Source: JBEEMU01 sp043778315 (GTDB lineage: Bacteria; Bacteroidota; Bacteroidia; Chitinophagales; Saprospiraceae). From it: a DNA stretch of 27,086 nt. Below the pieces are notes generated by a model. That model did not search any database. It saw nothing but the letters and a program-made list of their open reading frames with translations, and had not been told where the DNA came from. Made by a program: the position numbers and the translations under genes. Shown piece after piece: positions 5,996-15,049 of this stretch; position 1 is the first letter of the stretch, and each line of letters begins with the position of its first letter. Where the stretch lies: positions 1-27,086 of the forward strand of contig JAYWGJ010000225.1 in assembly GCA_043778315.1 (NCBI GenBank). Reading direction: 5' to 3'.

Positions 5996-8710
5996 TTGGC
6001 ACGACCTAAAAAAAACGACCGACCCGAACCAATCAACACCGATGCGGACACCGCTTCGTCGGTGCTTTTTGACGTTGCACCTACGCCAAAAGAGCAGCCT
6101 GGCAGAGAAACGCCCTTGATGCAGCAGTATTATCAGATGAAAGCGAAGCACCCCGACGCGATAATGTTGTTTCGAGTAGGTGATTTTTACGAAACTTTTG
6201 GTGAGGACGCGGTCAAGGCGGCGCGTGCGCTCGGCATCACGCTGACGAGCCGAAATAACGGCGGCAGCGACATCGAACTCGCGGGTTTTCCGTACCATTC
6301 CTTGGAGGTTTACCTGCCGCGCTTAGTGCGGTCGGGCTACCGCGTCGCGATATGCGAGCAGTTGGAAAAGCCGTCGCCGCTCAAAAAAATCGTTCGGCGC
6401 GGCATCACCGAACTCATCACGCCTGGCGTAGCTACGTCGGATAATTTGTTGGATTACGAAAAAAATAATTTTTTAGCCGCTTTGCATTTTGCCGAAAAAG
6501 GACAATTTGGCATTTCGCTACTCGACCTCAGCACAGGCGAATTTATGGTCAGCGAAGGCGATGCGGCGTATATTGATAAATTGCTACAAAGTTTTACACC
6601 GTCGGAAGTCGTTTTTGCGAAGCGCAACGAGCGCGAGTTTTCGCGGCTTTTTGGCGATAGTTTTTATACTTACACCTTAGAAGACTGGGTTTTCATGCCC
6701 GATTTCACGTCCGACAAATTGAAAAAACATTTTGAGGTCGTGAATATGAAAGGTTTTGGCGTGCAAGAAATGACCTTCGCGCAAGTCGCCGCAGGCGCAA
6801 CTTTGCACTACGTCGCGACGACCGAAAACACTAATTTACAGCACATTACGAGTATCGCGCGGCTGCTGCCCGACCGCTATGTGTGGCTCGACCGCTTCAC
6901 TATTCGCAACCTCGAGTTGCTGCACGCAACGAGCGATAACGGCACGGCACTGATTCAGATTTTGGACAAAACGATAACGCCGATGGGTGCGCGGCTGCTC
7001 AAAAAATGGGTGGTTTTGCCACTAAAAGTGCAAAACGAAATAGAGGCGCGGTTAGAAGTCGTCGATTTTTTATTGTGTAAGGAAGAAACGACGGCGGAAG
7101 TGAACGCGAAATTGAAGGTAATGGGCGACATCGAGCGGCTAATATCGAAAGTGCCGTTAGGCAAAATCACGCCACGCGAAGTAGTGCAATTGCGCAAAGC
7201 AATGTATGCAATTGCGAGTTTGAAAGAAATATTGACTGTCACAGAAATCCTCGCTTTACGAACACTCGCCGACAAGCTCGCGCTATGCAAAGTGATGCGC
7301 GACCGCATGGAAAACGAGCTGCTCGACGACGCGCCGAACGCCACAAATAAAGGTAATTTTATACGCGACGGCGTGAACGCCGAACTTGACGAACTCCGTT
7401 ATTTAATCAAAAATAGCAAGGACGCGCTGCTCAAAATACAGCAAAAAGAGATGGTCAGAACGGGTATTCAAAACCTCAAAATTGGCTATAATTCCGTTTT
7501 TGGCTACTATTTGGAAGTCACAAATAGACATAAAGATAGTGCTAATATTCCTGCCGATTGGGTGCGCAAACAAACCCTTAGTAATGCAGAACGCTATATT
7601 TCGGAGGAACTCAAAGTATTGGAAGTCAAGATATTAGGCGCGGAAGAGCAAATTATACAATTAGAAGAACGGCTGTTTAATGATTTGATTTTTGCACTTA
7701 CGGAGTACATTCAGCCGATACAACTCAACGCGCAATTGGTAGGTCGGCTCGACTGCCTACAATCGTTTGCGGCGGCAGCCCAAAAAAATAATTATGTCCG
7801 TCCGACGATTGACGACAGCTTGGTCATCGACATCAAAAACGGGCGACACCCCGTTATCGAGCAACACTTGCCCGAAGACGTAGCGTACATTCCGAATGAT
7901 ATTTATTTGGACAACGAAACGCAACAAATTTATATGATTACGGGTCCGAACATGGCGGGTAAATCTGCTTTGTTGCGGCAAACCGCACTAATCTGTCTGA
8001 TGGCGCAAATGGGGAGCTTCGTACCTGCGTCGGAAGCGCGTATCGGCTTGATAGACAAGGTATTTACGCGAGTTGGCGCAAGCGATAATATGTCGCTTGG
8101 CGAAAGTACGTTTATGGTAGAAATGAACGAAACGGCTTCTATTTTGAATAATATTTCGGAACGAAGCCTTATTTTACTAGACGAGATAGGGCGCGGAACG
8201 GCGACTTACGACGGCATTTCTATCGCGTGGTCGATAGCGGAGTACTTGCATAATAACGACTTTGCGCGTCCTAAAACCTTATTTGCTACGCATTACCACG
8301 AACTCAACGAACTCGCAGAACGCTATTCGCGCATTCATAATTATCATATTGCCACAAAAGAATTGTCACAAAAAGTCATTTTTTTACGAAAATTAGTCGC
8401 AGGCGGCTCGCAACATTCGTTCGGTATTCATGTAGCGCGTATGGCGGGAATGCCAAAAACGGTCGTCGCTCGCGCCAGCGAATTATTAGTACAATTAGAA
8501 CAAAAACACATAGATAAGACCGACGGCAGCTCGCAACTGCAACAATCGTTGCGACAAGTGCAAACCGTACAAACGGCTGTATATGAACCGATTAACGACG
8601 AAATAGCGGCGCAACTGAAAGCTGAATTAGATAATATTGACCTCAATACGCTAACGCCGATGGATTGTATGATGAAATTGGCGATACTCAAAAAAATAAT
8701 GGGCAACTAA
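5996..8710 (+). CDS. mutS: DNA mismatch repair protein MutS (TTG start)
   Basis: MutS recognises base mismatches and small loops and recruits MutL. At 904 residues it has the full domain set. The mismatch-binding domain carries the Phe-x-Glu motif in GDFYETF (F64, E66). Connector, lever and clamp domains follow, with GYNSVFGYYLEVT in the lever region. The ATPase domain has Walker A GPNMAGKS (650-657), Walker B LILLDEIGRGT (D729, E730), then FATHYHEL and the helix-turn-helix dimer region. The start is TTG at 5996: an in-frame TAA at 5972-5974 blocks any extension, and the next Met (residue 42, in TPLMQQYYQ) lies in the first conserved block. The N-terminal 35 residues are a variable charged extension. 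The ABC ATPase gene begins 4 bases after the stop, so they are probably cotranscribed. Confidence 0.97.
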   Translation: MARPKKNDRPEPINTDADTASSVLFDVAPTPKEQPGRETPLMQQYYQMKAKHPDAIMLFRVGDFYETFGEDAVKAARALGITLTSRNNGGSDIELAGFPYHSLEVYLPRLVRSGYRVAICEQLEKPSPLKKIVRRGITELITPGVATSDNLLDYEKNNFLAALHFAEKGQFGISLLDLSTGEFMVSEGDAAYIDKLLQSFTPSEVVFAKRNEREFSRLFGDSFYTYTLEDWVFMPDFTSDKLKKHFEVVNMKGFGVQEMTFAQVAAGATLHYVATTENTNLQHITSIARLLPDRYVWLDRFTIRNLELLHATSDNGTALIQILDKTITPMGARLLKKWVVLPLKVQNEIEARLEVVDFLLCKEETTAEVNAKLKVMGDIERLISKVPLGKITPREVVQLRKAMYAIASLKEILTVTEILALRTLADKLALCKVMRDRMENELLDDAPNATNKGNFIRDGVNAELDELRYLIKNSKDALLKIQQKEMVRTGIQNLKIGYNSVFGYYLEVTNRHKDSANIPADWVRKQTLSNAERYISEELKVLEVKILGAEEQIIQLEERLFNDLIFALTEYIQPIQLNAQLVGRLDCLQSFAAAAQKNNYVRPTIDDSLVIDIKNGRHPVIEQHLPEDVAYIPNDIYLDNETQQIYMITGPNMAGKSALLRQTALICLMAQMGSFVPASEARIGLIDKVFTRVGASDNMSLGESTFMVEMNETASILNNISERSLILLDEIGRGTATYDGISIAWSIAEYLHNNDFARPKTLFATHYHELNELAERYSRIHNYHIATKELSQKVIFLRKLVAGGSQHSFGIHVARMAGMPKTVVARASELLVQLEQKHIDKTDGSSQLQQSLRQVQTVQTAVYEPINDEIAAQLKAELDNIDLNTLTPMDCMMKLAILKKIMGN

Positions 8711-8714
8711 GGAT

Positions 8715-9344
8715 ATGCTACAAACCACCGAACTCACTTTTGCTTACGCGCAACAGCCGCCGATACATTTTCCTGCGCTCGCCTTCGGCGCGACCGAACA
8801 ATGGCTCGTTTTGGGCGCGTCGGGCTGCGGCAAAACAACGCTTTTGCACCTGCTTTCGGGGCTGCTCACGCCGCGCAACGGCGAGGTAATTATCGCGAAT
8901 CAGCGACTACAAAAACTAAGTAGCAGCAAATTAGACCGCTTTCGCGGCAAGCATATTGGCATTGTTTTTCAGCAACCGCATTTTATTCGTTCGCTTACCG
9001 TGATAGAAAATTTGTATTTAGCGCAGTCGCTCGCAGGGTTGCCGAAGGACAAAACCGCCGTCAATAATTTGCTCGAACGGTTATCTATTGCGCCGCAGCG
9101 CGACAAATATACTTACGACCTCAGCGTCGGCGAACAGCAGCGCGCCGCTATCGCACGAGCCTTGCTCAACCGCCCCGCGCTCTTACTCGCCGACGAACCG
9201 ACCTCGGCTTTGGACGACGAAAACAGCTTGGAGGTTGTCCGCTTGCTCGAGGAACACGCACGGGAACAAGGCGCAACGCTCGTGATAGTCACGCATGACC
9301 AACGGCTTAAAAAAGAATTTTTAAGACAAATTATATTGAAATAA
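8715..9344 (+). CDS. LolD/MacB-type ABC transporter ATP-binding protein
   Basis: A cytoplasmic ATPase subunit of 209 residues resembling the LolD/MacB/FtsE class. It has Walker A GASGCGKTT (34-42), a Q-loop Gln at 86 (VFQQPHF), ABC signature LSVGEQQR (136-143), Walker B LLLADEP (156-162) and switch His194 (IVTHD). No permease gene is adjacent, so its membrane partner must be encoded elsewhere. Likely partners are a LolCE- or MacB-like permease for lipoprotein release or export; this is inferred from the subfamily and not proven here. It starts 4 bases after mutS, with GGAT just before the ATG, and is probably translated from the same message. Confidence 0.9.
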   Translation: MLQTTELTFAYAQQPPIHFPALAFGATEQWLVLGASGCGKTTLLHLLSGLLTPRNGEVIIANQRLQKLSSSKLDRFRGKHIGIVFQQPHFIRSLTVIENLYLAQSLAGLPKDKTAVNNLLERLSIAPQRDKYTYDLSVGEQQRAAIARALLNRPALLLADEPTSALDDENSLEVVRLLEEHAREQGATLVIVTHDQRLKKEFLRQIILK

Positions 9345-9443
9345 AAGGACTCAATTTTTTAATAAAATTCACCTTTATCGGAACACCTAGAATTACGTTT
9401 ATGAGTTGAGCTTGGGTAGTTTGACTCAGCTACTTGTATCTAG

Positions 9444-10373
9444 TTACACCGCGATATTTTTCCACATATCCGCCACCATCGCTGCGAGGTTGTACTCGTG
9501 TTGCCACGCCCAATCGTTGCGCGCAAAGCTATCGTCGATGCTTTCTGACCACGACCGCGCTATACTTTCCCTGAAATCGGGCGCGTAAAGTATCTCAAAA
9601 TCGGGTTCGTGTTTTTGTATTTCGGCGGTTATTTCGGCAGGCGTGAACGAAATTGCCGCGAGGTTGTAAGCCGTGCTAATTTGTAATTTTTCACGGTCTG
9701 CTTCCATCAATTGCAGCGTAGCGCGCAGCGCGTCGGGCATATACATCATCGGCAGCCGCACATCTGGGCTTAAAAAACAGGTGTATTTTTTATGTTTTTT
9801 AGCAGCGTAAAATATCTCTATGGCATAATCGGTCGTGCCACCGCCTGGTTTTGCTTTATAACTAATCAAGCCTGGATAGCGCAAGCTGCGCACGTCCAGA
9901 TTATTTTTTTGCCAAAAATAACTACTTAGTAATTCGGTCGCTACTTTCGATACGCCGTACATCGTACTTGGCTCTGCCACAGTGCGTTGCGGCGTATTTA
10001 CCTTTGGCGTAGTGTCGCCAAAAACAGCAATACTGCTTGGAATAAAAACCCGTTCTACACCCAACGCGACTGCCGCCTCGAGTATTTTGAGCGAGCCGTT
10101 CACATTTATTTGCCATGCTAACGAGGGCTGTTGCTCGCCACGCGCTGACAAAATAGCGGCTAAATGATAGATTTGCGTCACGTCGTTGCGTAGCAGAATC
10201 GACTTCAAACGGAGTTCATCTTGCACGTCCAAAACCTCAAAATCCGCAATTTTTTCACGCGGATTGCTCACGTCGGTCGCGATTACGCGATGCCCTTTTG
10301 CGAGTAGCTCGCGGCTCAACTCCGTGCCTATTTGCCCGTTCGCGCCCGTTATCAAAATGGTTTGTTTACTCAA
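9444..10373 (-). CDS. tdh: L-threonine 3-dehydrogenase, SDR type (TTG start)
   Basis: A 309-residue extended short-chain dehydrogenase. It has the NAD-binding GANGQIG (10-16), catalytic Ser in PSS (113-114), and Tyr139/Lys143 in STMYGVSK. The segment LRYPGLISYKAKPGGGTTDYA, then FLSPDVRLPMMYMPDALRAT and FTPAEI...DFRESIARSWSESIDDS, match the SDR-type threonine dehydrogenases known from Flavobacterium and animals rather than generic UDP-sugar epimerases. The expected reaction oxidises L-threonine with NAD to 2-amino-3-ketobutyrate, which 2-amino-3-ketobutyrate CoA-ligase (Kbl) then converts to glycine and acetyl-CoA. The start is TTG at 10371-10373: a TAA lies three codons upstream, no in-frame ATG is near, and AAGG precedes it. 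It follows the FAH-family gene by 36 bases on the same strand. No kbl gene is in the window. Confidence 0.9.
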   Translation of the reverse strand: MSKQTILITGANGQIGTELSRELLAKGHRVIATDVSNPREKIADFEVLDVQDELRLKSILLRNDVTQIYHLAAILSARGEQQPSLAWQINVNGSLKILEAAVALGVERVFIPSSIAVFGDTTPKVNTPQRTVAEPSTMYGVSKVATELLSSYFWQKNNLDVRSLRYPGLISYKAKPGGGTTDYAIEIFYAAKKHKKYTCFLSPDVRLPMMYMPDALRATLQLMEADREKLQISTAYNLAAISFTPAEITAEIQKHEPDFEILYAPDFRESIARSWSESIDDSFARNDWAWQHEYNLAAMVADMWKNIAV

Positions 10374-10409
10374 AACCTTTTATTTTATTTAGTTATAATT
10401 GTAAAAAAA

Positions 10410-11036
10410 TTACTTTATTTCGCACACAAAAAGCCGCTCTTCGCCCAAAAAGCCCTCGAGCGTATCGCCGACCGCTATCGCGCCTACACCTTCGGGCGTA
10501 CCTGTATATATAAAGTCGCCGACGCTCAACGTAAAAAATCGGGAGACGTAGGCAATCAACGTATCGAACGGAAAAAGCTGTAAAGCGGTATTGCTTTTTT
10601 GGACTTGCGCGCCGTTGCGGAGCAAATGAAAATCGATGTTTCTGAGGTCGGCGGCGGTAGTTATTTTTGCTTCCGCTAAGGTGCGCATTTTACCGACGAC
10701 CGCCGAGCCGTTAAATCCTTTCGCTATTTCCCACGGCTGTCCTGCCGCTTTGAGGCGGTCTTGTATGTCGCGCGCCGTGAAGTCGATGCCAACCGTCACC
10801 GCGTCTATATATTTGTAGGCGAACTCGGGGGCGATGTATTTTCCGCTTCGCGCTACGCGCAACACTACCTCACATTCGTAGTGAATATTGGTAGAAAAAT
10901 CGGGATAATAAAACGGCTTATCGTCGCGTAGAATCGCGGTATCGGGTTTCATAAAAATAAGCGGCTCGGTAGGCACGTCGTTGCCGAGTTCGTGGGCGTG
11001 CGCTGCATAATTGCGTCCTACGCAAATAATTTTCAT
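10410..11036 (-). CDS. Fumarylacetoacetate hydrolase-family protein (FAHD1-like)
   Basis: A 208-residue single-domain member of the FAH superfamily, the size of FAHD1/YcgM-type enzymes. The start MKIICVGRNYAAHAHELGN is the typical N-terminal block. Metal-binding acids appear as Glu54 and Glu56 in HYECEVVL and Asp85 in VGIDFTARD. Lys106 (EIAKGFNGSA) and the C-terminal YTGTPEGVG complete the family pattern. Relatives are acylpyruvate hydrolases or oxaloacetate decarboxylases; the exact keto-acid substrate cannot be told from sequence. It precedes tdh by 36 bases on the same strand, so they likely form one operon, possibly of amino-acid or keto-acid breakdown. Confidence 0.9.
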   Translation of the reverse strand: MKIICVGRNYAAHAHELGNDVPTEPLIFMKPDTAILRDDKPFYYPDFSTNIHYECEVVLRVARSGKYIAPEFAYKYIDAVTVGIDFTARDIQDRLKAAGQPWEIAKGFNGSAVVGKMRTLAEAKITTAADLRNIDFHLLRNGAQVQKSNTALQLFPFDTLIAYVSRFFTLSVGDFIYTGTPEGVGAIAVGDTLEGFLGEERLFVCEIK

Positions 11037-11098
11037 ATTTTGGGAGTATAATATTTTTTTGTTCTAAATAAATAAAAAAAGCATTTGCTTTGCGCAAC

Positions 11099-11157
11099 AC
11101 CACAAAGAACGACTTTTTTTGTGGTATTGACAAATAAATAAGATTTAGATTTGTGGT
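11099..11157. promoter_or_regulatory. Three TTTGTGGT motifs in the divergent intergenic region
   Basis: TTTGTGGT occurs at 11118-11125 and 11150-11157 on plus, and inverted at 11099-11106; the first two copies form an 8-bp inverted repeat with an 11-base spacer. It lies between the FAH gene (minus, start 11036) and the kinase gene (plus, start 11284). It could be a binding site for a regulator or a hairpin in the FAH leader. Confidence 0.3.
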
Positions 11158-11193
11158 AGTAACTATACAAAGTATTATCCGCAAGCTGAGGTT

Positions 11194-11220
11194 ACGATAT
11201 ATATTAAAAATATATATCGT
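11194..11220. repeat. 27-bp AT-rich perfect palindrome upstream of the kinase
   Basis: Perfect 12-bp arms ACGATATATATT and AATATATATCGT are separated by AAA. The palindrome lies just upstream of the kinase -33/-7 region, together with the 12-bp palindrome TGCAAATTTGCA at 11223-11234. It is a candidate operator; being upstream of the expected transcription start, it is less likely to act as an RNA hairpin for the kinase. Confidence 0.5.
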
Positions 11221-11221
11221 A

Positions 11222-11253
11222 TTGCAAATTTGCATATAAAAACCGTATCTTTG
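11222..11253 (+). promoter_or_regulatory. Putative promoter of the histidine kinase gene
   Basis: TATCTTTG (11246-11253) is a good -7 box, with TTG at 11222-11224 and 21 bases between. The start site near 11260 lies downstream of the TTG at 11230, which supports ATG 11284 as the translation start. Confidence 0.6.
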
Positions 11254-11283
11254 GCTTCGGTATATCTATACAATATATTTAAT

Positions 11284-14200
11284 ATGAGTTTACTCAATCG
11301 GTTTGGCAAGCCGTTATATTTCTTTTCGGCGGCATTAATAATATTGGTTGGCACTTATTTTTTTAATAAGTGGGCAACCCGTTCGCCCGATTTACGAGCA
11401 GTTGCCGCTCAAATGCAAATACAGTTGCGTGTTATAGAGCAGCGCGCCGATACATTATTACAAAACACCAAGCAATTAGAAGAAATAATAGCTAAAAAAG
11501 CACCACTTGCTATCTTAGAGCAGCTTGCCGCACAAAAATATACGCTCTGTTTGTACAAAAATGACTCCTTATTATATTGGAGTAATACGCGAGTTTTGCC
11601 CACCCGATTGGGTGTAACCGAGCGCGAGCAAAGTAGTTTTTATCAGTTGAATAACGGCAAATATGAGGTGATACAAAAACGCTTGTTTTTGAAAGACTCC
11701 GCCCACTACTCCGCCGCCGTGCTGATACCGATTACAAGAGAATACGCCAACGAAAATGATTATCTGCAAAACGGTATCGCGCTCGAGGGCAAGTACCCGA
11801 ATTGCGTTAAATTGGACGCTCGAAACGGTGGCAGTAATGTTGCGATTAAAAATAAAGATGGCTTAGTGGGCTTTTATTTATGGGTGGATAAGAGCCTGAG
11901 CCTCGCTGCCGAGTCTCGTGGAACGGTACTTTTAGGCTACTTTTTGGCTTTGCTTATGCTCTGTATCGGCATCAACGGCGTAGCTATCCGCATCGCGAAA
12001 GACCACGACCGATGGCTTGGGTTCATCGTTTTAGCGATTATGGTAATGCTGATGCGTAATTGGAGTAATTTTTGGCATTTGAGTTCAGAATTTCGAGATG
12101 TTTCGCTATTCAATCCTAACCGCTTTAATTATTCTACGCTCACCGCGTCGCTCGGCGACTTAATTATTAACGTAGGTCTGCTCACTTGGATTGTCGTATT
12201 TTTTTACCGCGAGGTGAATATTCGCCCTTTGCAACAGTCAGGCAATACGTTCAAATTAGTCCTAGTTGGTATATTTTATTTTATGATATTGTCGGGTATT
12301 TATACCATCGACGGATTGGTGAATGCCATCGTTTTGCGCTCGGGTATTACACTCGACATCAACGATTTATACCGATTAGACGAATATAGTTTTTGGGCAT
12401 TGCTCACCATTATTTTTATGATGGGCAACTTATTTTTATTCTCCCTTAAAGTCAGTTATTTTATCGGTCGGCTTCATATCACCTTGAAATCAAGATTGGC
12501 TTTTTTGGCAGCAATTGTAGTAGTTTTCACCTTGCTCAACCTCACTAACGCGCTCTCTTTTAACGTCTTTATATTGCTTTTTTTTGGCGTTACTTTCATC
12601 GTATTGCTCGATATTTTTGTACAACGAAAAGCCGTAACTGGCGGTTGGGTTGCGGTTTGGTTGGTACTTTTCTCGGCGTTCTCGTCCTACCTTATCTATT
12701 ATTACAATGGAGAAAAAGACCTAAGTGCACGCCGACAATTAGCCGCCTTAGTCACACAAGACCGCGATATTGAGGGCGAACCAAAAATAATGCAAATCCA
12801 AGTTGACTTGCTGAAAGACAGTACTTTATATAGTTTGTATTTAGACCCTTCCGTTGGGCGCGACGTGATAGAGCAGCGCGTGAAAAGGTTGTTTTTTGGG
12901 AACGCTTACCTCAATAGTAAATACCAAATCACTATTCGCCTGTTCGATGCTTTTCAACAACCAATAAAAGGTGAAAAAAGCGCGTATAGCGGCTTAGAAT
13001 ATCTCATCAAGGAGTCACAGATACATCTGGGGGTACATACCTATTTTTGGAATTTCCGCTCTTCGTTCGCTACCTATTTGATGCTCATTCCTGTGCGCAA
13101 CGGGCAGGGTACGCAAGCCGGATATTTAGGCTTGGAAATAGTTCCGCGTAGCGATAAGCCTTCTGCCGTTTTTAACGACCTGCTCACGACCAACACACCG
13201 AACAGCTACTCGACTAATTTGGAGGAGTATTACAATTATGCCATTTATGAAGATGATAACAAAAGTGGCGTTTATCACTTAATTTCGCAACAAGGCAAGG
13301 GCTATAATGAGTTATTACACCTCAAAAAACCACCTATGCAAGGGTACGATTATATCCTTGACGAAAGCGATAGGTCACATTTGGTAGTCCGAAAAGGGGA
13401 TAAAATTGTACTCGTCACGAAACAAAACGAAACGCTTTTACAGCCGTTTTCCCTCTTTTCCTACCTCTTTTTTATCCTCACTATCCTATTGACCATATTG
13501 GCACTAGTCAATTATTTGGTAGGTGTATTGCCCGATGGAATAATGTTGGTGCTTCGCCCCGGACTGTCGTTGCGTAGCCAAATACAGTATTTTGTAATCG
13601 GTATTATCATGGCTTCGTTTCTCTTAGTAGGCGCAGTATCAATCACTTATATCAAAAATAACTATGGCACTTACCTCAGCGAACGGTTATTGAATAAAAC
13701 AAAAGCGGTTATCGACCACGAGTTTCAGTCGCGCCCCGACTCGCTCTCGCTATCCGACATCAACAAGCTCGCCGATGTGACGAACGCCGATATTAATATT
13801 TATAATAATATGGGCGTGTTGCAGCAGTCCTCCGCGCCTACGCTCTACGACAATGGCATTATTTCGCGCCGCTTGCCTGCCAATGTCATGTTTCAGCTCG
13901 AGAGCGGCGAAGTGCGCGAGGTAACCCGTGAAGAAAGTATAGAAAAATTCAAATATAAAACTTTATATATTCCATTAAAAAATAATATTGGCAAACAAAT
14001 TGGCTTTTTAGGAATGCCTTATAATGCGTATTCCGACAAAGCATTGCGGCGCGACATCGGTAATTTTGTCCAAACGCTACTCAATTTTTATGTGTTGTTG
14101 TTGCTCTTGGCGGGCTTGATTACCTTAACCATTGCCAATTCGGTCACTCGTCCGCTCCAAATCATCGGCGAAAAGCTACAACGAGTTCGGCTTGGGCAAA

Positions 14201-15000
14201 ATAACGAACCGCTACGATGGGAAAGCAATGACGAAATCGGCGTTTTGGTAGCCGAATACAATAAAATGATTGTGGAACTCGAGCAGTCTGCCAATCTATT
14301 AGCGCAATCAGAACGCGAAGGTGCATGGCGCGAAATGGCACGACAAGTAGCTCACGAAATCAAAAACCCGCTCACGCCAATGAAACTCAATCTCCAATTG
14401 CTACAACGTTCTTTCGAACGCGGCGACCTTGCCGAAACCCAGGCTATGTTTAAGCGCGTCTCGGGCACTCTGATTGAGCAAATAGATAATTTGAGCAATA
14501 TCGCTACCGAGTTTTCCAACTTTGCCAAAATGCCGCGCGCCGTAAACGAACGATTTTTGGTAAATGATGTGGTGAGCCGCGTATTCAAATTTTTTAGCAG
14601 CTCCAACGACACCATAGATTGGTCGATGGCAGCCGCACCCGACGACCTCTACGTCTTCGCCGACCGCAACCAACTCATACAAGTACTCAATAATATACTC
14701 AAAAATGCCGAACAAGCCATACCCGAAACGCGGCGCGGCGAAGTAAACCTCATATTATATCAGCGCGACAACCTCGCGGTGATACAAGTGAGCGATAACG
14801 GAACGGGCATCTCGGAAGAAAAGTTACACAAAATATTTACGCCTAACTTCACCACCAAAAATTCGGGTACAGGGCTTGGCTTGTCTATCTCACGGCAGAT
14901 TATTAATACTGCAGGCGGCGATATCACCTTCCAAAGCGTAGAAAATTATGGTACTGATTTTTTTGTGGAACTACCTATCGCCGACGAAACGGAAGAATAA
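11284..15000 (+). CDS. Very large multi-TM sensor histidine kinase (NtrY-like)
   Basis: A 1238-residue inner-membrane sensor kinase. About 12 hydrophobic helices are visible: 11-30, a cluster of eight between 214 and 473, then 724-745, 767-790 and 930-952. They leave three extracytoplasmic sensor regions at about 31-213, 475-723 and 791-929. A HAMP linker (about 953-1005, TRPLQIIGEKLQRV to DEIGVLVAEYN) is followed by the dimerisation/phosphoacceptor domain with His1024 in ARQVAHEIKNPLTPMK. The HATPase domain (about 1125-1237) has the N-box NNILKNAEQAI, DNGTGIS and GTGLGLS. The AHEIKNPLTPM box is typical of NtrY-type kinases. ATG 11284 is preferred over a TTG 18 codons upstream because the -7 box lies inside that extension. 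No response regulator is adjacent, so partner and signal are unknown; neighbours are convergent or divergent. Confidence 0.93.
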   Translation: MSLLNRFGKPLYFFSAALIILVGTYFFNKWATRSPDLRAVAAQMQIQLRVIEQRADTLLQNTKQLEEIIAKKAPLAILEQLAAQKYTLCLYKNDSLLYWSNTRVLPTRLGVTEREQSSFYQLNNGKYEVIQKRLFLKDSAHYSAAVLIPITREYANENDYLQNGIALEGKYPNCVKLDARNGGSNVAIKNKDGLVGFYLWVDKSLSLAAESRGTVLLGYFLALLMLCIGINGVAIRIAKDHDRWLGFIVLAIMVMLMRNWSNFWHLSSEFRDVSLFNPNRFNYSTLTASLGDLIINVGLLTWIVVFFYREVNIRPLQQSGNTFKLVLVGIFYFMILSGIYTIDGLVNAIVLRSGITLDINDLYRLDEYSFWALLTIIFMMGNLFLFSLKVSYFIGRLHITLKSRLAFLAAIVVVFTLLNLTNALSFNVFILLFFGVTFIVLLDIFVQRKAVTGGWVAVWLVLFSAFSSYLIYYYNGEKDLSARRQLAALVTQDRDIEGEPKIMQIQVDLLKDSTLYSLYLDPSVGRDVIEQRVKRLFFGNAYLNSKYQITIRLFDAFQQPIKGEKSAYSGLEYLIKESQIHLGVHTYFWNFRSSFATYLMLIPVRNGQGTQAGYLGLEIVPRSDKPSAVFNDLLTTNTPNSYSTNLEEYYNYAIYEDDNKSGVYHLISQQGKGYNELLHLKKPPMQGYDYILDESDRSHLVVRKGDKIVLVTKQNETLLQPFSLFSYLFFILTILLTILALVNYLVGVLPDGIMLVLRPGLSLRSQIQYFVIGIIMASFLLVGAVSITYIKNNYGTYLSERLLNKTKAVIDHEFQSRPDSLSLSDINKLADVTNADINIYNNMGVLQQSSAPTLYDNGIISRRLPANVMFQLESGEVREVTREESIEKFKYKTLYIPLKNNIGKQIGFLGMPYNAYSDKALRRDIGNFVQTLLNFYVLLLLLAGLITLTIANSVTRPLQIIGEKLQRVRLGQNNEPLRWESNDEIGVLVAEYNKMIVELEQSANLLAQSEREGAWREMARQVAHEIKNPLTPMKLNLQLLQRSFERGDLAETQAMFKRVSGTLIEQIDNLSNIATEFSNFAKMPRAVNERFLVNDVVSRVFKFFSSSNDTIDWSMAAAPDDLYVFADRNQLIQVLNNILKNAEQAIPETRRGEVNLILYQRDNLAVIQVSDNGTGISEEKLHKIFTPNFTTKNSGTGLGLSISRQIINTAGGDITFQSVENYGTDFFVELPIADETEE

Positions 15001-15007
15001 TCATAGG

Positions 15008-15049
15008 TTGTAGCTATAAATTGTCGCTACAAAACTGTCGCTACAAACT
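15008..15049. repeat. TTGTAGC inverted repeat and 14-bp tandem duplication
   Basis: Between two convergent genes, TTGTAGC (15008-15014) is inverted at 15026-15032. TGTCGCTACAAAAC (15022-15035) is repeated in tandem with one mismatch group at 15036-15049. The second copy overlaps the stop codon of the glucosaminidase gene. It might act as a weak two-way transcription end, but it lacks a clear T-run. Confidence 0.45.

Noticed and set aside
5738..6298. 186-codon minus-strand frame spanning the mutS start
   Set aside because: Low-complexity Arg/Lys-rich translation, crossing two genes and a promoter region; no motif.
9345..9443. Terminator between the ABC ATPase gene and tdh
   Set aside because: Small A/T inverted repeats (AATTTT/AAAATT) are present, but there is no stable stem followed by a T-run.
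11230..11283. Longer N-terminus for the kinase from TTG 11230
   Set aside because: The -7 box TATCTTTG (11246-11253) lies inside this stretch, and ATG 11284 gives a normal N-terminal membrane helix.
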